Source: an uncultured Pontibacter sp. (GTDB lineage Bacteria > Bacteroidota > Bacteroidia > Cytophagales > Hymenobacteraceae). From it: a DNA stretch of 64,000 nt. Every line of letters begins with the position of its first letter. Within the stretch, counting starts at the first letter, position 1. A program made the position numbers and the translations under genes. Location of the stretch: positions 1-64,000 of the forward strand of contig NZ_CANLZM010000002.1 in assembly GCF_947495565.1 (NCBI RefSeq), given 5' to 3'. Under the pieces are notes generated by a model, which was given only the letters and a program-made list of their open reading frames with translations, made no database searches and was not told where the DNA came from. Below are positions 35,074 to 43,137 of this stretch, in pieces.

Positions 35074-35484
35074 TTACGAATTAAGAATTACGAATTACGA
35101 ATTGAATTTCCATCAAGCTTCGCTTTACTCGTAATGATGATGCTGTTCAATATTTTAATTATCTCCCCACAATCGGCATGTATACTTACAAATTGAGTTT
35201 CGGCTATATAGCCTGTCTCATAAAAAGCATGAGCCAGTAACTGGTTTCTCTAGACTCTTTCCTAGCTATACTTAGCTTATGAATAAAATCAGCTGCCGAT
35301 TGCCCTGCAACAGCCTCTTCTACATTCGCACCAATAGAGGTGCCACTCCTCAACACTTGCTTTGCCAGCACAAATTCTTGTTTTCCCTTTTTCAAGTACT
35401 CATATAGCTTTACAATGCGAACGGCAAAGGCAAATGACTTTGTTACGATTATGTTCTTACTCATTCGTAATTCTTAATTCGTAA
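35074..35484 (-). mobile_element. Four-helix-bundle cassette with perfect 22-bp inverted repeats
   Basis: Arms 35074-35095 and 35463-35484 are exact reverse complements (22 of 22; TTACGAATTAAGAATTACGA begins the left arm). They enclose one gene of the four-helix-bundle/23S-intervening-sequence-protein family. The gene's ATG lies at the edge of the right arm, and the stop of its restored frame (35088-35090) lies in the left arm. The right arm also contains the GH3 stop codon. The size (411 bp), gene family and pairing ends resemble intervening sequences of 23S rRNA genes, but no rRNA is here. Mobility is inferred. Confidence 0.65.
35088..35464 (-). pseudogene. Four-helix-bundle (23S IVS-type) protein gene, frameshifted
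   Basis: The open frame (35204-35464) gives 86 residues with the family's core: FAFAVRIVKLYEYLKKGKQ in part, LRSGTSIGANVEEAVAGQS, KLSIARKESRETSYWL. The family normally has about 115-120. After a run of five T (35222-35226, minus strand), one more T would continue the frame as YETGYIAETQF...DCGEIIKILNSIIITSK to a stop at 35088, matching the usual C-terminal helix. So a one-base deletion or a sequencing error truncates the gene. Function of the family is unclear. Confidence 0.8.
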
Positions 35485-36970
35485 CTCCTAAGAGTCCTTC
35501 CGCCAGTTTCCTGTCGTTGCTTAGCCTTGGTACTTTATTCTGTCCGCCCAGTTTGCCCTGCGACTTCATATACTGCTGAAAGGCCCGCTTCGGAAGCGCC
35601 GTGAGTTTTAACTTCTTCAGGATATTGCCTGTTATAAGGTCATCGTAATAAGAATTAAGCTTACGCAATTGCTTGTCCAGCTCTTCGGCAAAGGCGTCGT
35701 GGTTAATCGGCTTCTGCGAAAACTCCACCAGCCACTCGTGGTACGACTGGCCCTGGTCCTGACTCACAAATGGTGCCACTGTAAACTCAACCAGCTCCAC
35801 CTCCTTAAATTTCTGCATGGTCAGTTTCATGGCTTTCTCCACCTCCTCACCTATCACGTGCTCCCCGAACGCCGAAATAAAATGCTTGATGCGCCCGCTT
35901 ACCACTAATTTGTAAGGTTTCACAGAAACAAACTTTACTGTATCGCCGATGGAGTAGCTCCAGAGGCCGGCGTTACTGCTAATTACCAGCGCATAGTTTA
36001 CGCCCGGCTCTACCTGGCTAATGGTCAGGCGGGTGGGGTTTTCGTTGTAGTACTCTTCGGCGGGTATAAATTCGTAGAAAATACCGGAGTTCAGCAGCAG
36101 CAGCAGCCCCGGATCTACCTGACTGTTCTGATAGGCAAAAAAGCCTTCTGAGGCCGGAAAAGTCTCCACAGAATCTATCTGCTTCCCAACTGATTCGAAT
36201 AGTTTTTTGCGGTAAGGCTCAAAGTTAACGCCACCGTACACAAACAGCCCGAAGTTTGGGAAAATGTCTTTCACCTGCTTGCCCGTCTGCCGGATGAGCT
36301 TATCGAAATACATCTGCACCCAAGGCGGAATGCCCGAGATCAGCGTCATGTTTTGGTCTATCGTCTCTTCTATAATCTGGTCGAGCTTGGTTTCCCAATC
36401 TTCGATGCAGTTGGTGCGGTAGCTGGGCAGCTGGTTGGTGCGCAGATAGCCCGGCACGTGGTGGTTGGCAATGCCTGATAAACGGCCAGTATTTATACCG
36501 CCAACTTCTTCTAACTCAGGGCTCCCCGACAGGAAAATCATCTTGCCATCCAGAAAAGCGGATTTGCCTGTTTCGTGCACATACGCCAAAAGCGCATCGC
36601 GGGCACCGTTTATGTGGTTAGAGATAGAATCAGAAGAGATGGGGATATACTTGGTGCCGGAAGTAGTGCCGGAGGTTTTGGCCAGGTACAGCGGCTTGCC
36701 GGGCCATAACACATCGCTTTCACCTTGCTTTACAAGATTGAAGTATGGCAGCAGCCCCTCGTAATCGCGTACGGGTACTGCCTGCACAAAATCGGCGTGC
36801 GTTTTTATAGTGCCAAAGCCATGGTCACGGCCAAATTTTGTCTGCTGCGCTTTAGTTATAATATTCTTGAAAACAGCTTGCTGTGCCTCTGCCGGATGCT
36901 CTATCCAACTTTGATTTTTCCGGTGCACATAAGCCGCAAAAGGCTTACTCAACAACGCTCTAACACCCAT
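35474..36970 (-). CDS. GH3 auxin-responsive promoter family protein
   Basis: GH3 proteins are acyl-adenylate-forming enzymes; in plants they join amino acids to hormones. Bacterial members have unknown substrates. The 498-residue protein starts at the ATG at 36970 (MGVRALLSKP); the longer frame adds 18 unlikely residues. The nucleotide-binding segment TSGTTSGTKYIPIS near residue 100 and later YGGVNFEPYR, ETFPASEGFFAYQ and YSIGDTVKF are family blocks. The final codons V-T-N and the stop lie in the cassette's right repeat, so the native end may have been changed by insertion. Confidence 0.88.
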   Translation of the reverse strand: MGVRALLSKPFAAYVHRKNQSWIEHPAEAQQAVFKNIITKAQQTKFGRDHGFGTIKTHADFVQAVPVRDYEGLLPYFNLVKQGESDVLWPGKPLYLAKTSGTTSGTKYIPISSDSISNHINGARDALLAYVHETGKSAFLDGKMIFLSGSPELEEVGGINTGRLSGIANHHVPGYLRTNQLPSYRTNCIEDWETKLDQIIEETIDQNMTLISGIPPWVQMYFDKLIRQTGKQVKDIFPNFGLFVYGGVNFEPYRKKLFESVGKQIDSVETFPASEGFFAYQNSQVDPGLLLLLNSGIFYEFIPAEEYYNENPTRLTISQVEPGVNYALVISSNAGLWSYSIGDTVKFVSVKPYKLVVSGRIKHFISAFGEHVIGEEVEKAMKLTMQKFKEVELVEFTVAPFVSQDQGQSYHEWLVEFSQKPINHDAFAEELDKQLRKLNSYYDDLITGNILKKLKLTALPKRAFQQYMKSQGKLGGQNKVPRLSNDRKLAEGLLGVTN

Positions 36971-37133
36971 ACAATCAGTTTTAGTAGAAAGTAAAGATAA
37001 CCAGATAATGCAGCAATGCCACACCTGCCGCCAACTTAAACGCGTTTCCTTACAAATTCTGCCGTACCAACCTTAACTATTAATCTCAGTATTAGTTATA
37101 CATAAACAATTTGGACTACAACATTTATAAACT

Positions 37134-37568
37134 ATGAGAAAACACAAAGCAGAAGCACGTTGGAACAAAGGCCTTAAAGGCGGTGAGGGTGAAGTAAAAG
37201 CCGGCAACGGGGCTTTCACCTCTAAATACTCTTACGCTTCTCGTTTCGGCGACAGCAACAGCGGCACATCACCTGAAGAGCTGATCGGAGCTGCACATTC
37301 CGGTTGTTTTTCTATGTTCCTGAGTGCGTTGATAGAGAAGGCAGATATTACGCCCGAGTATGTGGAAACGAAAGCCGTTGTGACGTTAGGTGAGCAGGAC
37401 GGAGCGCCAACTATACTTAAAATTGAGCTGAACACGGAAGTTAAAGCCGACGGCCTGGACAATGAGAAGCTGCAGCAGCTGGCGCAGGATGCAAAAAAGG
37501 GCTGCCCTGTATCTAAAGCGCTAAATGCAGTACCCGAAATCACGCTGCAGGCCACGCTTAAGGAATAA
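37134..37568 (+). CDS. osmC: OsmC/Ohr family peroxiredoxin
   Basis: OsmC-type proteins reduce organic hydroperoxides with two cysteines. The 144-residue protein has GTSPEELIGAAHSGCFSM with the first cysteine near residue 60 and KKGCPVSKAL with the second near 124. Length and spacing fit OsmC better than Ohr. It stands alone between GH3 and the PH-like protein. Confidence 0.92.
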   Translation: MRKHKAEARWNKGLKGGEGEVKAGNGAFTSKYSYASRFGDSNSGTSPEELIGAAHSGCFSMFLSALIEKADITPEYVETKAVVTLGEQDGAPTILKIELNTEVKADGLDNEKLQQLAQDAKKGCPVSKALNAVPEITLQATLKE

Positions 37569-37627
37569 ATTTATTATATTGCGGTGAGCTGTGCCCGGCT
37601 CATTATGTTTCACGAAATCTTATAGTA

Positions 37628-38137
37628 ATGGCAGTATCTGGTAGTAGTGCCCGATCGACGTTGATTGTGCAGCTAAGCCCCACGCGTAATGCGAAACTCT
37701 CTTTTACAGTGCAAATTATACTTACACTGTTTTGGTTGGCCTGGGCCGCTATGCTTGTATTCTCGGCAGACCGTACGTATGAGCAGAACTACTTATATTA
37801 TGCCTTTCTAGGCCTGGCGGTTGCTTTCCTGTTTTATGTGGTACTGCAAAACACATCCATTTTTGGGGTGCAGTCTTACATTGAGGTTACGCCGCAGTAT
37901 ATTGTTCAGAAATTCGGGGTATTTCGCACCAAGCACCTCATCCAGATACCTGACATTGCCGCTGTGCACATTACGCCGCTGGCGCTGCGCGTTACCCTGC
38001 ACGATGGACAGCAAGTATACCTGGACCTGAAGCAGGTGCGTAAGAAACGTGATCTTGACCGGATTAAGAACAAGATTCGGGATTTATCAGAAATGCACCA
38101 GTTTGAGCTGACAGATAATGTTGGCAACAATGTATAA
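37628..38137 (+). CDS. Membrane protein with a bacterial PH-like domain
   Basis: A 169-residue protein with two membrane helices (about 27-47 and 55-74) and a C-terminal beta-rich part. The pattern VQSYIEVTPQYIVQKFGVFRTK (in part) resembles a bacterial pleckstrin-homology (YdbS/bPH2-like) domain. The very end (RDLSEMHQFEL) is helical. Role unknown. It lies 59 bp after osmC and ends at a strong bidirectional terminator. Confidence 0.65.
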   Translation: MAVSGSSARSTLIVQLSPTRNAKLSFTVQIILTLFWLAWAAMLVFSADRTYEQNYLYYAFLGLAVAFLFYVVLQNTSIFGVQSYIEVTPQYIVQKFGVFRTKHLIQIPDIAAVHITPLALRVTLHDGQQVYLDLKQVRKKRDLDRIKNKIRDLSEMHQFELTDNVGNNV

Positions 38138-38157
38138 ACAACAGCATTTTAAAGTAT

Positions 38158-38203
38158 AAAAAAGCGGCGGCCATACTTTGCAAAGTATGGCCGCCGCTTT
38201 TTT
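38158..38203. terminator. 46-bp perfect palindrome between convergent genes
   Basis: 38158-38180 and 38181-38203 are exact reverse complements. A GCGGCGGCCATACTTTG arm is bounded by A6 and T6 runs, so it works in both directions. It ends 27 bp from dnaA. AAGTATA lies just outside its left foot. Confidence 0.85.
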
Positions 38204-38229
38204 ATATTACTGATATTATACTTTGCAGC

Positions 38230-39666
38230 TTAACCTGCTTTAGATTTAAATTTTTTCTGAAGCTCCTGAATACTGGCCTTGAATTTCTTGTCCGTATCGA
38301 TCAGATCAGACACAGTTTGTACCGAGTGGATTACCGTACTGTGATCGCGGCCGCCGAAGTGGTAACCGATAGACTTAAGTGAGTGGCTGGTAAACTCCTT
38401 GGCAAAGTACATAGCTACCTGGCGCGCCGTTACAATTTCCTTCTTACGGGTTTTAGCTTTGAGCGAGTCCAGGCTTACCTGGAAGTACTCGGCCACGGTT
38501 TTCTGGATGAAGTCGAGGTTTACCTCTGTTTCTACATCCTCAATAATATGCTTCAGGGCCTGCTTGGCAAGCTCCAGGTCAATCTCTTTGCGGTTAAGCG
38601 ATGACTGTGCGATTAAAGAGATCAGCACGCCTTCCAGTTCACGCACGTTGGTGTCCACGCTGTAAGCCAGGTACTCCACCACGTTATCCGGAATGTCGAT
38701 GCCGTCGCTCTGCATCTTTTTATGTATGATGGCCATTCGCGTCTCGAAGTCCGGGCTTTGCAGGTCGGCGGTGAGGCCCCACTTAAAGCGCGACAACAAG
38801 CGCTCCTCTAAGCCTTTCAAGTCGCGTGGCGGACAGTCCGAGGTCATCACGATCTGCTTGCCAGATTGGTGCAGGTGGTTAAAGATGTGGAAGAACATCT
38901 CCTGCGTTTTTTCCTTACCGCTCAAAAACTGCACGTCGTCAATAATCAGGATATCAACCAGCAAATAGAAGTTGGCGAAATCCTGGACGTTGTTTGTTTT
39001 GAGAGACTCGATGAACTGGTTCACGAATTTCTCAGAAGAAACGTACAGCACAAACTTCTCAGGGTTGCTGTTCTTGATGTTGTTGCCGATGGCCTGCACC
39101 AAGTGTGTTTTGCCAAGGCCCACGCCACCATAGATCATGAGCGGGTTAAAAGAGGTTGTTCCCGGTTTGTTGGCCACAGCATAACCTGCCGAGCGCGCCA
39201 AACGGTTGCAATCTCCCTCAATGTAGTTCTCAAAAGTATAAGCCGGGTTCAGCTGCGAGTTCAGGAAGTTGCGGTCAATCGTCTTCGACTCAAACGGGCT
39301 CTTAATGAAGTTCTGCTCCGGCCTATAAGAGTTAACAACCGCCTGCGGTATCTTTTTAGTAGGGATATTTACCGTTTGCGGCTTATTGGACTCGTTGCCC
39401 CTATCCACAATGATAGAATACTCTAAACGCCCCTCGCTGCCAAGTTCCTGATAGATGACCTTTTTCAGAAGCTGCACATAGTGCTCCTCCAGCCACTCGT
39501 AAAAGAACTGGCTGGGCACTTGTATGGTAAGTACGCTGTCGCGCAGGGATACAGGCTTTATTGGCTCGAACCAAGTCTTAAAGCTTTGTTCGCCAATATT
39601 TTCCTTTATCACCTGGAGGCAGTTATGCCATACAGTTGAACAGTCTTTGATCATCCAGTTTTCCAA
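38230..39666 (-). CDS. dnaA: Chromosomal replication initiator DnaA
   Basis: DnaA binds DnaA boxes and opens the origin. In 478 residues: domain I (WFEPIKP at about 33), a linker, the AAA+ module with Walker A GGVGLGKTH and Walker B LIIDDVQFL, and domain IV with the DnaA signature GGRDHSTVIHSV near the C-terminus. Met5 is an alternative start. No cluster of TTATCCACA-like boxes or dnaN lies alongside, so the origin is probably not here; dnaA is often away from oriC in this phylum. Confidence 0.97.
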   Translation of the reverse strand: MENWMIKDCSTVWHNCLQVIKENIGEQSFKTWFEPIKPVSLRDSVLTIQVPSQFFYEWLEEHYVQLLKKVIYQELGSEGRLEYSIIVDRGNESNKPQTVNIPTKKIPQAVVNSYRPEQNFIKSPFESKTIDRNFLNSQLNPAYTFENYIEGDCNRLARSAGYAVANKPGTTSFNPLMIYGGVGLGKTHLVQAIGNNIKNSNPEKFVLYVSSEKFVNQFIESLKTNNVQDFANFYLLVDILIIDDVQFLSGKEKTQEMFFHIFNHLHQSGKQIVMTSDCPPRDLKGLEERLLSRFKWGLTADLQSPDFETRMAIIHKKMQSDGIDIPDNVVEYLAYSVDTNVRELEGVLISLIAQSSLNRKEIDLELAKQALKHIIEDVETEVNLDFIQKTVAEYFQVSLDSLKAKTRKKEIVTARQVAMYFAKEFTSHSLKSIGYHFGGRDHSTVIHSVQTVSDLIDTDKKFKASIQELQKKFKSKAG

Positions 39667-39761
39667 AACTACATAAGATATGATTGGTGTAACAAACGGC
39701 TCCTTTTATTGGCAGGGGGTTACAAATTTGCTCAATAATCTGTAAACAAAAAATTATTTTT

Positions 39762-40694
39762 TCACGAAGTTGTTACAGGTCTGTTTACAGGCACAACCGC
39801 CGTTCTCACGTCAGTTTTTTGCAGTGTTTTTTTGCTGAAGCTAAAGTCGAGGCGGCCCAGGAAAATACCAGACCAACCTACCTGATTTACAAGCGTTTCG
39901 TGGCCTGACGCATGGCGCACTACCTCCGGCTGATCCAGAAAGGTATGCGTGTGGCCACCCAGGAGCAGGTCGATGCCATCCACTTGCCGTGCCAGTGTTA
40001 CATCATCTATCTTGCCGTCGTCATATTTGTAACCCAAGTGTGAAAGACACACCACTAAATTACACTTTTGGTTCTCGCGCAGCTCCTGCACCATTTCGCG
40101 GGCCGTGGCTACAGGGTCTAAGTATACGGTTTGGGCGTAGTTGTTCTGGCTCACCAGCCCCGCCAGCTCAATGCCTAGGCCAAACACACCTACTTTTATA
40201 CCTTGCTTCTCAAAAATTTTGTATGGTGCAAACTGGTTTTTAAGTATGGTTTTGCTGAAGTCGTAGTTGGCACTCAAAAACGGGAACTGAGCGTGCGGCA
40301 GCATTTTCTCCAATCCCTTCAGGCCGTTGTCGAAGTCATGGTTGCCGAGCGTGGCAGCGTCATACTTCATCTGGCTCATAAGTTTATACTCCAGCTCTCC
40401 GCCAAAAAAGTTAAAGTATGGCGTGCCCTGCCAGATATCTCCGCAGTCGAGCAGCAGCACGTTTGGCTCCTCTTTACGGATCTGCTCGATCAGGCTGGCT
40501 CGGCGGGCCATACCGCCCATCCCCCCATATTTGCGCCCATCATCCGGAATAGGGTCGATGCGCGAATGCTGGTCGTTGGTGTGCAGGATGGTAAGGTTTA
40601 TACTTTGCGCCGCCTCCGCCGAGAACGGTACGCCCAGCAGGCTAATACCAGCCGCCCCTACTGCTGTAGTTTTAAGAAAATCTCTTCTTCTCAT
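39762..40694 (-). CDS. Tat-exported metallophosphatase, 5'-nucleotidase N-terminal half
   Basis: A 310-residue protein equal to the catalytic domain of UshA-type 5'-nucleotidases. The twin-arginine signal MRRRDFLKTTAVGAAG starts it. Metal-binding motifs follow: HTNDQHSR, LLDCGDIWQGTP, TLGNHDFDNG, SHLGYKYD and GGHTHTF. The C-terminal substrate-binding domain is missing, and the gene just upstream (13 bp) encodes it. It likely hydrolyses nucleotides or sugar phosphates in the periplasm together with that partner. Confidence 0.9.
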   Translation of the reverse strand: MRRRDFLKTTAVGAAGISLLGVPFSAEAAQSINLTILHTNDQHSRIDPIPDDGRKYGGMGGMARRASLIEQIRKEEPNVLLLDCGDIWQGTPYFNFFGGELEYKLMSQMKYDAATLGNHDFDNGLKGLEKMLPHAQFPFLSANYDFSKTILKNQFAPYKIFEKQGIKVGVFGLGIELAGLVSQNNYAQTVYLDPVATAREMVQELRENQKCNLVVCLSHLGYKYDDGKIDDVTLARQVDGIDLLLGGHTHTFLDQPEVVRHASGHETLVNQVGWSGIFLGRLDFSFSKKTLQKTDVRTAVVPVNRPVTTS

Positions 40695-40707
40695 TTTAAA
40701 AGTCTTG

Positions 40708-41463
40708 TTAAGGGAGGATGGTTACTCTGTTTCCTGTTTCGGCTGTTACAGGTTTGCCTGCGGCATTTAGCTGGCGTATTTGCTGCAGAATAGCCTCACG
40801 GAGCAGCAGGCCTACATTTTCATACTTTATGGCATCTTGCAACATCTTCAGGTCATCGCCGCCGCCGGCCAGGTAGTTAGAGGTTACTAAAGTATAAGTC
40901 TGACTTGGGTCGAATGACTTTCCGCTTATTTTGATATTAGTGGCCTTGCCGTTTTGCACGGTATAGGTAGCGTTGCCAATAAGTGCGTTTTTACGATCTG
41001 CCGCATAAGTAAACAGCTGCTGCACTGTCTCGCCTTTCAGCGTCAGCACCACCAGCTCATTCTCGAAGGGCATTAGCTCAAACACATGGCCTGTGGTTAT
41101 CTCGCCCTGCGGCAGCGGCACGCGCAGGCCGCCGTTGGTGGCCAGCGATAGGTTAATGGGTTTATTGTATAGCGGGGCCGACTGCTCCAGCTGCAGGTCC
41201 ACGACAAAATTGCCCAACGCCGACTCGTAATCTCCTTTGCTCAGGGCCACAGGCGCGGTGCCCACCACTTCCGACATTTTTACGGTTACTTCTTTGCGGT
41301 AAGGCGCGATCTGCGCCTCCAGTTCTGGGTCCGGAGTTATGGATTGGTCTACCGGCACATCGGTGTTAACCAGCGCAGGCGAGGCTACCCACGGGCGCTG
41401 GCAGCCAACCATACTTAGCGAGAGCGCCAATACTGCTATCGCTTTAGGGAAATTGATTTTCAT
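40708..41463 (-). CDS. 5'-nucleotidase C-terminal domain lipoprotein
   Basis: A 251-residue protein equal to the C-terminal domain of UshA-type nucleotidases, which binds the nucleoside. A lipoprotein signal with Cys21 (SLSMVGC) precedes it. Family blocks are ALGNFVVDLQ (near 90), NGGLRVPLPQGEIT, FELMPFENELVVL and YTLVTSNYLAGGGDDL. It lacks the metallophosphatase half, which is the next gene. The signal types differ: Sec/lipoprotein here, Tat for the catalytic half. Confidence 0.88.
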   Translation of the reverse strand: MKINFPKAIAVLALSLSMVGCQRPWVASPALVNTDVPVDQSITPDPELEAQIAPYRKEVTVKMSEVVGTAPVALSKGDYESALGNFVVDLQLEQSAPLYNKPINLSLATNGGLRVPLPQGEITTGHVFELMPFENELVVLTLKGETVQQLFTYAADRKNALIGNATYTVQNGKATNIKISGKSFDPSQTYTLVTSNYLAGGGDDLKMLQDAIKYENVGLLLREAILQQIRQLNAAGKPVTAETGNRVTILP

Positions 41464-41648
41464 AAGAGTGATCAGGATTTGGGCCTAAAGTTACCAGCCT
41501 CCCCAACACCAACCAAGTTGTATAGGTTCTGAGGAGGAGCGGCAAAGGAAAATTGCGGGTATAGCAAATTATAATTAAATCAATAAAACATTAACTTATT
41601 GGCTAGTAATGATGTATATTGTAGCTGTACCTGCTTAACTCCTCCTCT

Positions 41649-43049
41649 ATGAAAACCAAACTGCTTATCAGCGTTTTATCGCTGCTGCTTCTTCTGCCTA
41701 TACTTGTGCAGGCCACACATATAAAAGGCGCCTACATTAGTTATACCGTTGATCCGCAGAATCCCAGAAATTTTAACTTTACGCTAACAGTCTATACCAA
41801 TCACTCCTCTCCTGCTGAAGACCCGGAAGCAGTTATGCACATGGGCGATGGAAATACAGTAATTGTACCACGCAACACCGTAGCTAAGTATGACAAGGAT
41901 TATGATATCGAGCATTTCCACTGGACTTACACCTATAATATACCCAACCACTACACTGTAGTTTGGGCTGGCGAAAACAGAAACAACAGCATTCTTAATA
42001 TCCCGGCCCCATCAGATCAAGTAGGTTTTTATACTTATACAACAGTTAACGTAAACCCGCTGAGCAGCAACCGGCATGGCATAAACTTAGCTGGCTTACC
42101 CTTACTGGAGGGGGTGGTGGGCAAACCTCTCCGGCATAATTTTGCAGCTTATGATGCCGACGGCGATAGAATCATTTATCAGCTTGTTGCCCCAAAAAAA
42201 GAGGATGCCGCAGGTAAACTGGTGGATATTGCCGGCTATACCTTGCCAGAGGGGTTAACCCTGGATGAATACGGGGAACTGATATGGGATGCACCTGCCG
42301 TAGTGGGCAGGTATACCATAGCCATTCAAACAATCGAGTACCGCGATGGCGTTGTGCAAGGTTTAGGTGTTGCAGACTTTGAAGTAACCATAGTTGATAA
42401 GGACAAAAAGCCGCACCTGGAACTGCTGAACAAAAACCAGCTCTCTCAGAACGATGACGGCTCCGTAAAAGTGATGCCGGGTCAGCCGCTTAAGCTAGAG
42501 TATTTTATGCGCCGACACCCGGATAGCAACGCACCTGCCCTACCTAAGCTTTACAGTGAGCTTGATACACTGGACCTGCTGCCTATCAGCATAGCAATCC
42601 GCGACTCTGCCGATGGACATGCTATTACTATCTCTTTTACTCCTGGGGAGGAACTGGTGCGGGAGCAGCCTTATATAGTTGCTATGTCGGCGATGGCTCC
42701 AGAGAAAGCCAATTGGTCTAATGGCGATCTGTTTGCTGGCACCAACTGGGAATTTACTTACCTATACATTGGAGATGCTGAACCAACTGCCTCCGAAGAT
42801 GAGTTGAAAGGGGCCGGCTTTATACTTTACCCAAACCCAGTTGCCGATCAGTTTGCAGTAGAAGCACCTGACATGCCGGGCATGTTCTTACACCTGCTCG
42901 ATGCCGGCGGCAAGAAAGCAGGCGTACTGCGGCTAAAGCCGGGCAAGAACACTTTCACCAGGCCTGCCTCACTTTCCGCAGGTTTATACTTTTATACTAT
43001 CTACAGCCGCTATAAACCCGTTGGCAGCGGCAAACTGGTGGTACGGTAA
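41649..43049 (+). CDS. Secreted protein with type IX C-terminal sorting domain
   Basis: A 466-residue exported protein. Signal peptide about 1-23, mature start THIKGAYISYTV. This resembles the ATHIVGGE-type opening of Bacteroidota surface proteins linked to gliding and type IX secretion. A cadherin/Ig-like region with FAAYDADGDRIIYQL and PEGLTLDEYGELIWDAP (about 180-245) follows. The last 75 residues are a type A sorting domain: LYPNPVADQFAVEA, a LLDAGGKK strand, LSAGLYFYTI and a basic KLVVR end. It is probably exported by the system that includes PorQ and anchored at the surface. Confidence 0.85.
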   Translation: MKTKLLISVLSLLLLLPILVQATHIKGAYISYTVDPQNPRNFNFTLTVYTNHSSPAEDPEAVMHMGDGNTVIVPRNTVAKYDKDYDIEHFHWTYTYNIPNHYTVVWAGENRNNSILNIPAPSDQVGFYTYTTVNVNPLSSNRHGINLAGLPLLEGVVGKPLRHNFAAYDADGDRIIYQLVAPKKEDAAGKLVDIAGYTLPEGLTLDEYGELIWDAPAVVGRYTIAIQTIEYRDGVVQGLGVADFEVTIVDKDKKPHLELLNKNQLSQNDDGSVKVMPGQPLKLEYFMRRHPDSNAPALPKLYSELDTLDLLPISIAIRDSADGHAITISFTPGEELVREQPYIVAMSAMAPEKANWSNGDLFAGTNWEFTYLYIGDAEPTASEDELKGAGFILYPNPVADQFAVEAPDMPGMFLHLLDAGGKKAGVLRLKPGKNTFTRPASLSAGLYFYTIYSRYKPVGSGKLVVR

Positions 43050-43078
43050 AAAGAAAATCACGTATCGTTAAGAAGCCG

Positions 43079-43116
43079 TTTGCTCTAAAGGTAAAAATGT
43101 TATAACTTTTAGAGCA
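43079..43116 (+). promoter_or_regulatory. Promoter with overlapping palindrome
   Basis: TTTG (43079-43082), a 20-nt spacer and TAACTTTT (43103-43110) fit the Bacteroidota -33/-7 pattern. The same DNA carries an inverted repeat, TGCTCTAAA (43081-43089) and TTTAGAGCA (43108-43116), so the arms overlap both promoter boxes. An operator is possible. There is no T run, so it is not a terminator. Confidence 0.45.
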
Positions 43117-43137
43117 TCTTCACCTTAAATTACTCCT

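Noticed and set aside
38100..39760. Chromosomal origin next to dnaA
   Set aside because: No cluster of DnaA boxes, no dnaN/recF neighbours and no strand-switch pattern typical of an origin.
39740..39789. CTGTAAACA/TGTTTACAG inverted repeat at the metallophosphatase 3' end
   Set aside because: A 9-bp pair with a 32-nt loop that partly lies in coding sequence; too weak to call a terminator or operator.
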